Positions 29,541 through 55,735 of a stretch of DNA of 64,000 nucleotides are shown here, piece after piece; within the stretch, counting starts at the first letter, position 1; every line of letters begins with the position of its first letter. This DNA is from Eleginops maclovinus (lineage: Eukaryota; Chordata; Actinopteri; Perciformes; Eleginopidae): the NCBI RefSeq assembly GCF_036324505.1, contig NC_086364.1:12988148-13052147 (forward strand), given 5' to 3'. The position numbers and the translations under genes are program-made. The notes beneath the pieces were generated by a model. It had not been told where the DNA came from, did not search any database, and saw nothing but the letters and a program-made list of their open reading frames with translations.

Positions 29541-30949
29541 ATTTTTTGTGCTCGGTTGGTTCGCTTGCTTCTTGCTTTTTTCTTACCTTAGTGCGTCAAC
29601 CTTGTACGTTACACACGGTGTTTTTCGTGAGCCGCGGTCCGAGCCCAACTGAGCAGCGGAAACCTCGCTGTACGCCTCCTGCGTTTGCGTGTGCGCTTAA
29701 GGTGGACCGACGGAGTTGCAGAGAAAAGTTTCACTCTGGAGGGGCCTTAAGGTGGAATAGCTGTCCTGGACGAGGACGAGCGCGCGTACCCGGATCCATG
29801 TGCGCCATAAAGGGTTTGAAAGGTGGCCATTTATTTCAAGTTAGAAAGTGTGGTGACGCCTTTGAAGTAGTGACTGAGGGTAGGGCACATGTGGTCCATC
29901 TATTTCACGTATAGCTTCGCAAAATCGGGTAAAGAGCCTGAGGCGTGTGTCCCTGGTATTTTGAGTACCATGTGTTGCCCTATCTCTAGATCAAGCTATG
30001 GAATAATTAAGTAGTCAATAAAAGATGTTCATAAGAGCAAACACCTTCATTAACCAGTATATATAATAATATACTGATAAAATCCAATAAGTAATTCATT
30101 TAAAAAGAACAATCAAAATTGTAATTAAAAACAGATGTTTAAGTAAAAAAGGTTATTCATAACGCTGAATTGGACCCTGATGTGTTCTTGTGTACATTTA
30201 CATGTAATACATGAAATCTGTATTTAAGATTAGGGGATGATTACCTGTGTAATATATATAAACACATAGGTCTCTATTGTCAATAATTGGATAATACATA
30301 TACAATAAATGTATCCTATTATACTCATAAATCATCACTTTATTATTGTATAAAATAATCAAGTGGTTTTATTTATATTTTGTAATTATTGCTCTTTAAC
30401 ATGTATATGTGAAATGTCATTGTGGATTGATTTGCTAATTTGTAGCCCTATCAATGCCAGTCATTATTGTGCTATTACTGAATTGCTGTAACTGTTCATT
30501 CTTTAATGCATTTCCATGTTTGGATGGTTTGTATAAATTATGTGGTCCATACAGCCTCTTAATTGCTTTCCCACCATCTGGAAGTCTCTCTCCTTCACAT
30601 GTAACTGATGCAGATAGATGCAATCCTGATTGGGGAACCCTGAAGGGGGAATACATTTTGAGAGTTGCTGAAAGCTGGTCATTGATCCCATACTGTGACA
30701 GGATGAACGCAACACTGCATTATTCAATTGCAGCGGCCAGACTCCATAAACACATGACAGACGATACAGTCCCCCCCCCCCACACCTACCAATAAGTATG
30801 TTCTTCTGATCCAGCCTTGAGTAGCCTGAAGCTGCGAATACCTTCCTTGACATATAGATGTTTCTAGAAGTGACAAGCCTAAATCAGTGTGAAATGTTGC
30901 ATGGTGAGAAGAGCGCTTACATATAACCCAGACATATTAGTCTTAACAA
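29541..30949. other. samd1 5' UTR/promoter and intergenic gap to prkaca
   Basis: About 29541-29800 is CpG-rich and presumably holds the samd1 5' UTR and promoter. From 29950 on, the sequence turns AT-rich with no coding exon. A C-run occurs near 30770-30780. Confidence 0.45.
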
Positions 30950-32730
30950 GTAAAAGTTTATTGGAATGATACATTTTGCAAAATATTACTTTATGTATAT
31001 TTTTTTTAACATACTCATTGTGTTCTAAGGGTATCTGTCAAGTTCTCCAGAGGGTAAGATAGTTAAGACTGTCAAAGGCAAGGATATACAGTATTGTTTC
31101 CCAAAAGGTACAATAGACTACACAATCACTGTACCCAGGTCATGAGGAAAAGATTAATGTTCTGTTTTTGCTTTTTTGCTTTTTTTTTGAAAATACAATT
31201 AGAAAATATGAACGCAAAACATCTCAGATGTAAAAAGTGTTATGTTTGAATGATGAGTGTGGAAACTTGATGAAATTAGAAGGCAAACACAGGAGAAAAA
31301 ACTTAAAATTAGCACAGAGCAGTTGATAGTGTTCAGCTGATAAAAGATCATTAAAGACAATTTACAAGAAGTTTTGTATGAGAAACAAAAATGATGCATT
31401 GTGATGGCCTCAGTTTCTGAAGTGGATCAAATGGCTTTGCCTTCCACCCACCAACTCTGATTTAGTCATTTGTCAGAACATAAAGATATTACATGTGCTC
31501 TCTTCAAAGCATTACATAGTGTCTTAAAGTTTCAAATAATTAGCACAAATCAATTAAATAGGAGATTTGAAAGGATGTTGTATGTGCTTCAGTATTTGCA
31601 AAGGACTGGACGAGTTGGTTGGTGATCCACTGCATTGTTCAATGTGACGCTCAAAGAAATGGAAAGGGTAAACAGTGATGAGACTGTCGGCAGTGGAAAC
31701 AATGATTCTCAAACAGGTTCCAGGTCCAGGAGATGTCTTGTCGTTGGGTTGCTTTACCACATGCAAGAAAAACCAAGCTCACTAGAGAAACATGTATTGT
31801 AAAAAATACACATCATGTTTCCAAACAGTGTTGAACCATCTCCATCAAGACATTCAAAAAAGATATCCTGTGTTTGATCTCAATTACATTAAGAGACAGC
31901 CAAAATAATTACTCAAGCCTACTGAAATCATTTAGAGTTGAAAAACATTCTCAAAAATGTCATGTTACAAGACTTTATGACAAATTGATGCACATCTAAC
32001 AATTCACAGAAGCTTTTCAGTGAGATGGACAAAGTCTAGCACCTAGGGCCTATGGAGGGGGAGGAGGGGCGAAAGCAAGCATCCTTCATCAAACCAAGTG
32101 TTCAGTCAACAAACCAGCAATTAGATTTGGTCTGCGATTGTCTTGCATCCACAGAAATAAACTTGGCAAAAGGGGACAGCTTTAGGATAGCTTCCTTAGT
32201 TTAATTTGTTACATAGAAAGCTGGAAAACGGAAAAAAACACTCCAATCTCATCAGTCCAAAAAGTTTGGTTGGACTGCAAATGTATCTGAAGGTGTTACA
32301 TGTAGGGTATATACAAGATAAAAGGGAGGAAGGAAAATAAAATAATAATTATCAAGGTGAGAAGCCTAGAAGAACTTTCTGACACGTTAAACTTGGTCTT
32401 GTTCCATCTTTAAATTCGAGCGGCTGAGAGTCCATTTTAATAGTTAAGCATATTATCCATGAGCTCATGTACCTCAGCACAAAACCATAATGCTCTGCTA
32501 TCTCTCTTTAAAAGTGATATAGTACAAAAATAACATGCACATTTTGTTGAAACGTTTTGCTACTTTTTTTGCGTATTAAAATCCATCACCGTCGTAGTTA
32601 CATACAGAAAACTTTGCAATGTTCTCAGTTTGCAAATTTGGCAGAATTTATATTTGTTTATTTATGAAATTTTAATTTCAGTTTCACAGCTATGAGACAA
32701 TGTTGAAAAGGATGGATAGTTCATGTACTC

Positions 32731-32775
<45 letters not shown>

Positions 32776-33780
32776 TATCATAAATCATCATAAATGTACT
32801 ATGAATTAAATAAACAATAGTCAGGAGTGTGATTACAATGTTAGTTGCTGCTAAATCACAGCTTTTAACCCACCCTTGAGCACTAAATAACACACAAGCA
32901 CAGAGATTGACATAAAGGACAAATGATCATCAATAGGATTCTTAAAATGCTCTAATAAATTCAGCTAAGAGAAAGACAGACTTAAATGCAAACCTCACGT
33001 TTACCATTTCTCACAGGTCCCCAAAAGGAGTAAGACCTAGATGAAGTTGACTGTGATAAATCATTTTCACTCCGATCAAAGAGGTCACCGCTGCTTCAAC
33101 TGCGAGCAGTGAGCGCATCATCCACCCAATAATCATGCCATATATAGCAGACAAAGGCAGGTGCAGAGAGTTTTCAAGCTTTAAACCAAACGGGCACAAG
33201 GGCTGATGCCACCGTAGCCAAAGCTCTGCACCAGTGCTTTCGACAACGTTTTCCAACCAGTTGGCATTATGATAGGCACATCTGTTGGACTTGGTATTGC
33301 TTGGACAGATTCAGGATGGAGGGGGAACCAGGTTGACAAGATACAACAATTACTCTATGAGAAGCTTGTAGAGAGGGCCCATTCGAGAAAAAAAAGAGCC
33401 TAGCAGATTCAGTACCTAAAAGAAAATCAATGCCTCAACCTGCAAAGACTGAAAACATGTCATTACACCGTCAGAAAGATACACGTATAGCTGGACAGCC
33501 ACTACCTATGCCTGTTCGCCTCGAGCCCCTGTCACAAACACAAGAGGGATAAATAAAATGAATAGGTAACAGTTGAGAAACAATCAGAAAAGGCAACACT
33601 GCTGGTTCAGTTGGATCTTTCTTCACTTTGCCTACCTTTCCATTGGGGAAGGGGGGGTTTACATTGTTGTCGTCATTACAAATAAGCAAGTTAGCAGTCC
33701 ACCCTAGCGCTTCATTCCTTCCGACCCCTTTTTACTTTCTAAATCTCTCTCTCGCTCTCTCTGCTACTCATGGATGGAAT
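30950..33780 (-). other. prkaca 3' UTR
   Basis: About 2.8 kb of non-coding, AT-rich sequence after the prkaca stop. A minus-strand AATAAA (plus TTTATT at 30958-30963) is the likely polyadenylation signal. It contains a (TA)n tract at 32735-32772. Confidence 0.55.
32735..32772. repeat. (TA)19 microsatellite in prkaca 3' UTR
   Basis: Uninterrupted TA dinucleotides. Confidence 0.93.
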
Positions 33781-47368
<13,588 letters not shown>

Positions 47369-48300
47369 GATGAAGGCGGATGGTGGGGTCCCTGGGCTCC
47401 GGCTGAGTGTTCCTCTGCAAGTCGTTGAGTGATGCTACACTGCTAACGCTGTCGCTGGGCTCAATGACGCTGACAGCTAGCTACTAGCTAACAGCTATCA
47501 TTATTGGACTGTGTGTAAATAAATGTCTCCCAATACGCCTCCCTAGGGAGTTTGGAAACTCAACCCGAGCGAGAATATCCAAGTCTGAAGCTTACACTGA
47601 CGCTTTAGGTTGGCTAGGCTAGCACACTAGCTAACTCTTGCAACCAGTGTATGTTTGCCTCGGAGGGTTCGCTCCTTAATTTCCAAGCGAGCACTGGCAA
47701 ATCAAGATGTCACTCGACTGTCCTTTACTCCCAGTGGTGGCTTGGTTTATCCAGAATATAGTCCGTGCAGTTAGACAGATCGTCAAAGTCGTTTTCCGTC
47801 TATCGTACGAGCAAGCTAGCATTAGCTTTTAGCGTCACTCGCAATCGTATCCTGGCCTGAACTAACCAGGTGCTATCTCTGTCAAAGGCAGGCCTTTTCA
47901 GTTGAGACGGGAATAACAAAAGTGGTGTCCAGGTTAGTCTTTTTTTCCGCTGTTGGTTATTTCAAATGTTTTTTATCTCCCTTCGTTTCTAAACCAGGCA
48001 TCAAGTGCAATGGTTTCCAGGGACCGACCATCTGATAGTCGATTCCTAAGATCAACAGACCCCTTCCATTAATCTTCAGACCGCAAGGGAAACTCCAGTC
48101 ATCCATCCACTGGGTCCCGCCTACGACTGACTCCGATTGGCTAATTGCACATACACTTACATGAGTGACGTCGCAATTCAGTTGCTGATTGGATGAGCAT
48201 CAATACATCCAATCATTGCATTGATGCAATTCGTTTATCAAATGATTTTGTCCCGCCTCCCGGACTTGCTTGTAGCCAATACGCCCATAACTATGACTGT
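47369..48300 (-). promoter_or_regulatory. prkaca 5' UTR and presumed promoter
   Basis: Relatively CpG-rich, with repeated GCTAGC/TTAGC words (47465-47500, 47611-47640, 47810-47832). Further upstream are inverted CCAAT boxes (ATTGG at 48136-48140 and 48188-48192) and a CRE-like TGACGTCG at 48166-48173. Transcription start unknown. Confidence 0.45.
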
Positions 48301-48739
48301 TTTTTTTCTTTTTGCTTTAAATTATCAGCTGTTTGTATTTTATAAGACGCAGTTTCGTGCAGGGCACAAATCAACCGCTTAAGCATCTTGCAATCATAAT
48401 CCTACTTGCACAGCACTATTTAACAAAGCTTGTTCTGTAGCTTAGCCACCCCTTTTACCCAACCGATCTGTGATTGGGTGTGACGTTCACACAGGCTATT
48501 TTTAGTCAAATGTGAAAATATAAGAGGACACACACTGATTTGTTTTACAGAGTTGCCCTTCTGTTGTGTTTAAACTAATCGTGTTTACTTCTTTGTGACA
48601 TTCTTAAGAACCAAGGAGAAAACTTTTTTTTCAAAATGGGCAATATTCTTCCCCGGATTGTGCAATCAAAATGAAATAAGTAAAGACAAATAACATCTTA
48701 CTATTACACAGACATTCGTACACAGATAGATAACAAAAA

Positions 48740-49297
48740 CATTTTTTATTTAGAACACAAAGTTGGAAACAAAACAAAACAAACATGGAGGAAGTAATGT
48801 ATCCCATTACGAATTCCCCACGAAAAGGTTTAAGTGCAAAATAAATTTGAACCCAAATATAATGGCAGGTTATCAAATTCCTGTACAGCAACACTGCGCT
48901 TTTTTGCCCAAAGCTTGAGTTCTGAAATCCTCCCAAATCAGTACAAATGAGTTCTGGATCAACAAGAGGAAGGAAGCTGAATCACACATCAGCTTCTTTC
49001 CCCTTTCAGTTCAGCTAAATCATGTCATAGTCACCCTTTTCCCTCCCCTTAGTTAAATAAAGTTTTAGGTATCATGGTAAGAAACTTTCGCATCTATAAG
49101 TGATGCTCAAATCAGTGAGATGTCCTTGATCTTCCTTGGAATAAACAACCACCTGAAGCCCAAGATGAGAATGAATTTTTGACAAGCTTCAGGTAAATAA
49201 GGAAAGCTGTAAGGCAAAGATGTCTTTCCATCCACACTCGAATGTCCACAGGCATTCTTCAGAAGATCTTGTGCTGTGATTGATTAACTTTGGGGCT
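48740..49297 (-). other. asf1b 3' UTR
   Basis: Follows the asf1b stop; minus-strand AATAAA (plus TTTATT at 48745-48750) is the likely polyadenylation signal. Confidence 0.6.
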
Positions 49298-52200
49298 CTA
49301 TAAGCAGTCCATGGAGTTATCTGGTAGTATCCCTAAAGGTGGGGCCTTGCCTGGCAGACCTGACGGTGGGAGCATGGAGTTTGATGAAGGATCCACATTT
49401 TCACAGTCCTCCATTCGCTCTGCACAGCCTTCCCAGTTTATATGGAATCTCGTCACACGTGGGTTCGATGCCAGAATATTTCTCTGAAGCTGAAAAAAAA
49501 AGAAAAAAGATTGAGGTATACATATTTAGACGTTGAAACTATTATCATTAACTGTGGATATTAATAGGTTTTTTGTGACTGACATGAGATATCAGACAAT
49601 AAAACCACATCTAAGTTTAGTCACAGCACACTACAGATAGTGTAAATCACAGGTGTGAGTAAGAAAGACATACATTGTCTGCATACACAATTTACAATTT
49701 AAAATGGGAACTATCTGACCACAATTGGAAAACCTTTCCCCATAACCTTTAATCTTAATCCATTAGCTGCATGTACTAATATGCACATGCTTTATATAGC
49801 ACAACATCTTGTTTGGCATCTAGAAGTACAGTAACAGATAACACTGTTGATAATAATGGTACAAAGGTGCCAACTGTAATTCCTTCCGAAATTCTGTGAC
49901 CTGTCACTGAAGCACATTGCTTACAGAGTAGTGACATGTCTGCTTAACTAGTTATATAACCAAGGGAGTTTAATAGGATTACTAGTCATTTCTGAAGGAT
50001 CAAAAACATGTTACAAAGTACAGGCTGAACAGAAAGAAAAGCCTCACTTCTGCAGAGTATTTGTGCACCATGCTGCCTGATTACTTCTTTTGTGTTATTA
50101 TATTTTAAATGATAATATAGTAAAAAAGCCCATTGAATTATGTAGTGTATAAAGGTATTTCACTTGATGTTTGTACACGTTTTTGAGTTAACTTTTTATC
50201 CTACCCAAACAAAATTCTTTCAAAACAGTTTTTCAACCAGACATGACAGTATACATTTAAGTTGATGCAACGCCGTTACCCAAATTATTATTTCACACAA
50301 CAAATAAGCATTAGAGAGTCATATTGAAAACACAACTTTATCCAGAGTCAACCATTTGTCTGACCTGTGTGTAGTTTGGCTTGATTGGGGGATTTTCCCG
50401 AAGCTCTGGTTCTGTGTATTCATTGTTCACATAGTAACCAATGCGAATGAACTCCTGTCCACGGTATGTGCAGGTAATCAGGACTACAGTCACACCAACA
50501 GCATCACTTTCAGGAATCAGTCCAGTGTTTGGGGCATCAGCCTGTTAAAAGGAACACAACAATTAGGTGTGTAAGATACAAGGCAGAATGTTGTGTAACA
50601 TACTTTGAGGAATTGAATTGTCTATTTGACAAATGGGGATTATGGCAGGGTTGTGATACGATAAGCAAGCTTGCACTATTTGTCAATTAAAGGATTAGAA
50701 CATGGTACCTAAATCAGAAAACAGGCAATAAACTGCTTCCATAAATCACTTATAGGTAGGGTTGGGTATCGGTTGGGTTTTAACCGATACCGGTGCCTAC
50801 TCGGTATTTTTGAAACGGTTCCGGTGCCGAAACGGTTCTCGAACCGGTACTTAAAAAAACGAAAACGCACACATGTTGTCAAAAAACAATACCCTTTTAT
50901 TTCCAGGGCCAAATTGAACACAGTATTAACTTAAATCTTTAAACAATATAAATACAAGTAACATATAGTAATAAATAAACCAATATAGAGAGTCCCAGCC
51001 TGGGACTCTCTTCTATTTGTACGACACTGGCTGCTGCCGTTGAACTGCTTGGCCTTTCGTCACGTAATTTATCAAACACGGTGCATTGATCGGCATTTAA
51101 ATAAACTCCATGCACCGTCAGATGTTTCATTAAATTAGAAGTGATACCTCCTTGCATGCTATTGCTTTAAGACATTAGTACAGTAGCGGCACTGACGTCA
51201 AGTTCAACAACCTCAAGTTGACACCGGAACACCAGGGGGCAGTATATAAAAAAAAGTCTGGCACCGAAATGAGGCACCGAAATGTTCGTTCTTATTCGGT
51301 CTCGTTACTACCGTTTATGTCGGAACCGGTGCCCTATTGGCACCGCGTTTCGGTGCCCAACCCTATTTATAGGTAAATCAAATAGTTACAGATAATGGAA
51401 TGAAACAACATAACGTAAATAAAGATCCAAATGTATCTACAATGAGCTAACATCTATCCAATTCTATGATGTCAAAACTCTGGGTATGCATTATTGTCAC
51501 ATGAGAAGAGGAACCGGTAGTGTAGGGACTGCGGTATAGTACCTGGGTTGTTCAAAAGATGAAAAAGTGGCTTTTAGCAATTTTTCTGATCTTTATAAAT
51601 GCTCTGTGAAACATTACAAAGCTTTGCATGGAAACAGAAATGTCCAACGTTTTGAATGGAAGGATGCGAGGAGAAAAAGGATGCAACTGACGATGTTGAA
51701 CTGAGTACTGTAACACGTTGTTACTGTACCCATATGCTAAATGGCTAAAGGAACACAAAGTCCAGTCAGTTCCCTTTTGCTAGCCAAACACACCTGGAAC
51801 ACAAACATGTGTCTCCCAGCAGGGACTGGTCCGACCAAGACGGAGTCGAGGACTTGGTCATACTCTTCACTCTCTGCTGAGCCAACATAGATGATCTTCC
51901 ATTCAAGATCTGTCAAAACAAACAAATAACAGAACCTGAAGTTAGGGTCACTTTACCAAACACAGTTATCAAAGAGTGTGGAGAATGTAGTGTGAGAAAA
52001 TTATATTACCAACCAAAAGGATGATGAAGAGGAACGTTGCTGGTTATTATTTTTAACTAACTGATCATATTCATCACCGTTTTAGTTAAAATACTACAAT
52101 ATGTAAATACAGTCAATATGTAAATTATTTTCTGATTCTCACATTGTTGCAACACATATTTTGTGCTTCTGCTTTCACTGTTTATACCATGAGCTTGAGT

Positions 52201-53133
52201 TCAGAAAGGTGTCTATGTACAGTCACATTTAAAGAGACAAATACAGTTTTAAAGTCAGTATTATCTCTGCAAACCTGTTTTTCATATTATAAACTATAGC
52301 CATTTAAAAAAGGAAAAATAATCCTAATGATACCCGGAGAAAAAAAACAACACAGCAAATGTAAATATAAAGTATAGCTGTAGAAAATGTAACATTTAAA
52401 AATGTTTTTCACTTGTAGCTATATTTCTGACACCAATTAGTTGACTGTGCTGTAAAGTAGAATAAAATATCTATAAGATAACTCAAAAAATGCTTCATTA
52501 CCCATAATAAGATCCCAAAATGTTTATTTGTGATATTTACTTTAGCTACACTGAAACATTTGCCAAACATTTTTACAAGTTAATATGGAGTAACAAAGGC
52601 TTTGACTAACATCCATGGCATGATACGAATTCACTGTAAAGGTGAGGCCATTGGAATTTTAGTAGACTAGACCAGGACATTAAACTCAAGTTTGTTTTCA
52701 GAAATGACCTAAGCTGAGGAACTTGGAGATGTGCCAACCACAGGGGACACATTAAGTCATGTTGTGTTACATGAGTACTACTACCTTGTAAAATATCAAT
52801 CAGCTGTATTGAAGAGAGTCAAGGTCTATAAAAGACATACATACATCACTCATATGGTTAATTTTCACATTTGACCGTCTGACTTAAGTTAGCTAATGTG
52901 GCTAACCTAGCTTTAGCCGTTAGCAATCTCTAGTACATGGACCAACACAGACCTCACGTAACGTTAGCAACAGGCTCAAGCTTCAAATAGCCTAAAATAA
53001 CAACTTTTCTGAAACGATACATACCTTCGGGAAGGTCCTCCATACACTCAAAAGTTATTTCGAACTGAAAGGGGTTTCCAAAGGGACTAGGGTTATCTAG
53101 GACAGCCACATTTAACACCTGTACCTTCGCCAT
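49298..53133 (-). CDS. asf1b: ASF1B, histone H3-H4 chaperone
   Basis: Four coding exons on the minus strand, 53133-53025, 51909-51794, 50541-50365 and 49489-49298, give 197 aa (human ASF1B 202, as recalled). The Asf1 immunoglobulin-like core spans residues 1-155: [91 protein letters not shown]. The short divergent C-terminal tail ends LPDNSMDCL, like the vertebrate ASF1B end. ASF1 holds an H3-H4 dimer and hands it to CAF-1 or HIRA during nucleosome assembly. It lies upstream of prkaca on the same strand. An hAT-type element sits in intron 2. ASF1B rather than ASF1A is inferred from tail and neighbours. Confidence 0.95.
50757..51365. mobile_element. Non-autonomous hAT-type element, 609 bp, asf1b intron
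   Basis: Starts TAGGGTTGGGTATCGGTT and ends with GGTGCCCAACCCTA, inverted ends, flanked by the 8-bp duplication CTTATAGG/TTTATAGG (50749-50756 and 51366-51373). Subterminal regions are rich in CCGGTGCC/ACCGG words, typical of a widespread fish hAT family. No transposase frame. Confidence 0.87.
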
Positions 53134-53360
53134 TATTGCTGGAGCGCTAAAACGGGCTAATAAAAACAACCGTTCAAAGCAGATTCCAGGCGAATGGTTT
53201 AAAAGATGCTCTGCAGCATGCACACGGTCAACGGTATTATATGCCAAACACCGAAGGTTATTGACAAACTCAAACCTTTTTAAAACGAAGCAATGCACAC
53301 CATTTGCTTATTATTATGTATAAATATAGAATGTTATTATATTTGAGGACAGATATTCTG

Positions 53361-53370
53361 TTCTCCCGCC
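53361..53370 (-). promoter_or_regulatory. E2F-like site upstream of asf1b
   Basis: Minus strand reads GGCGGGAGAA, close to the E2F core GGCGGGAA, about 230 bases upstream of the asf1b ATG. ASF1B is S-phase/E2F regulated in mammals; the site itself is unproven. Confidence 0.3.
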
Positions 53371-53374
53371 GCTT

Positions 53375-55735
53375 TGCTGTCCTAACCAGGCTCCACCGCG
53401 CCTACGGCAAGCGTTAGGTGAAACAGGAACCGCCTCCATAAAAGGAAAAGCAAAAGGCTTCAATCGACCCCTAGTGGCTTAGCACACGGGTCAGGCTTAT
53501 TAATACTTAGCAGATAATAACAGAAATGTATTCATCTAGAAATCCTGACTAACAAAGTTAGATTAATCAAGTTTGAAGCTGTTTTGCAACTTCAACTTTT
53601 TATTGATCAACTTTAAGGTCAATCCATATGTTGCAGATGTTTTGCTACTGCTGTGCATATGACAAATAAAACCTTTGAACCATTTGAAGTAAAAACAAGG
53701 CCACAAACCTTGGAAACATTACTTGAAACAGTTGTCTTCTGAACAGAAAATGATGTCCTCAAGCTTCACAAAGGTAGCATTTGTTTCAATATGAGCGAGC
53801 GGCATAGTTGGGCACATGTCATTATACTAGTGATGGTTCCACACAGCACATGCCTGCGGTAATGTATAGGGGAGAACTGACTGATACAAGCTTTCTCTAG
53901 TAAAAGGCCTATATTGCCCAAAGCAATTGAGAAAAACTACAAGCACACTATATTTTACACTATGTGGAAACTGGTCTAACAATAAATAAGCCTTTGTAAA
54001 ATGAAATTAAAGCAACAAAGGCCTACACATTGTTCATATATTTTCTGCATTGAAGATAATTGCTGATGAGGTTGTCATGCCTTATGCAATTAAGTAGTGA
54101 TTTCATATTTTAAATTGAATGCACATTCATTAAATCCGACGACCACACAATAGTGTGTTGTAATAGTGAATAAAATACCAAATAACTCATTTAGGCCTTT
54201 TTCAGTGGGCTTCATTTTCAGCTCCTTATAAACAGCACCCATCAACAACACATGTCTTAGGCATTAATATATTGTGGTTAAACCATAGCTCTTACAAGTT
54301 GGTGTTATGTTAACTTTCACTGCCTGACAAAGAACATTATGATTCCCGCATATTATGTGCATTTGATAAAATTACTGTATAAGACATTAATAAATGGTTT
54401 GGTATCTTCTCACACTAAAAACTGCAGCAACATGGGTCATTTTAGACAGCAGTTATCTTCTTGTCTATAACACCTGACTGCTCTCACTGTTCAAATAAAA
54501 AACTATGACCACTGCAGATTAGGTTTGAAGCAGCCTACATTTTCCCTGCCCCTCTGAGTCTGAGAAGGGGGAGATTAGGTGAGGATTAGAGCCCACTGGA
54601 CCAGCTGGCCGCCGAATTCATCCTTAAAATATCTCAGGAATGTTGATATCCTTCCTCATGTTGGGTAACACAGAACCTGAGGGAGGCGCTGTTTCATACC
54701 ACCACTATCAGCCAGGTTGCTAGGTAAGCTGTGCAAGGGAGTACCGTAAAACATTGTAGTCTACTCTAGCAGGTTGGAGCAAGTGAGAGCGACCTGGCAT
54801 CATACTAATCAAAAAAACTCCTCAGTTTAAATCTAGAACCAGTAGATACATCGGCATTATTTGACACACCTGTGATCAAAGTGATGTTTTTGTTATATAG
54901 TGTCTTTCGAGGAGTTTTGTTTTCATGGCAACAGGAGTGATCGGGTCTGCTGTGCTTCAGAAAACTACGCTTTTCCTATGACTTTGTACAAAGGAGTGTC
55001 TGTCTGCTCTGCTGCAGGTGGATAACTGCGCTCAGGTAATGTAATACGAAACTTAACCATGTGACCAATGGCGACCTGAAGAGTAGACCAAAAAAAAGCT
55101 TTACATAAAACACCATTGGTAGAGCAGACGTCGAGGATGTAGTCCAGTCTTTGATCTATTCTACCGTTTGTCTCGAGATTTTACCTGCCATTAACATTGG
55201 ACTCAACCATTTGTTGCAGTTTATGACAAGGTGAGGCGGAAGCGAAGAATACACCTGCTTGATGTTTTCCTGTTTTGATTCGATCACCTGAATGGATCAA
55301 TGGTATGTGCCTTGCAGAGCTTTGGGGAAAATTACTTAACACCATATTTTCTTATCGTTATTAGTTGCAAAGAAAATACTAATGCTGCCAATGAGAAGGG
55401 GTTAAACGTTGAGGCTGTATTCTATTAAAATACTACTTATAGCTTATTATTTTTCTGTGGTCTGAGCAGGTTTAATGGTGATTCAACATCAGACTGAATG
55501 TGTGACTCAGTTGTATGGTGTTTGTGAGTCAACACTTAGATTAAAGTATAAAAAGTGAAGACAAAAATAGAATAAAAGGAACATATATCTTTACTCCACT
55601 GACAATAGTGTGCCTTCAGCTGTTCCAGATGGACGCTAAATCCACACAGTGAATGTTGCAACTAAGGATGGACCCAAGCTGATGTCCCAGAGTCCCATGT
55701 CTGCCCTCACTTTGCCCTGCGGGTCACGGGTAGAG
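53375..55735. other. Intergenic sequence between asf1b and crb3
   Basis: Divergent gene pair. No coding exon. A retroposon 3' fragment lies at 53645-53690. Donor-like sites near 55037 (CTCAG|GTAATG) and 55230 (ACAAG|GTGAGG) could belong to crb3 non-coding exons, unproven. Confidence 0.4.
53645..53690 (+). repeat. Retroposon 3' end fragment
   Basis: GCATATGACAAATAAAACCT followed by TTGAACCATTTGAA matches the minus strand of 46175-46240. Confidence 0.5.

Noticed and set aside
48166..48173. CRE-like TGACGTCG as a firm cAMP feedback site for prkaca
   Set aside because: It has one mismatch and lies about 800 bases from the ATG with an unknown start; kept only as a note in the promoter entry.
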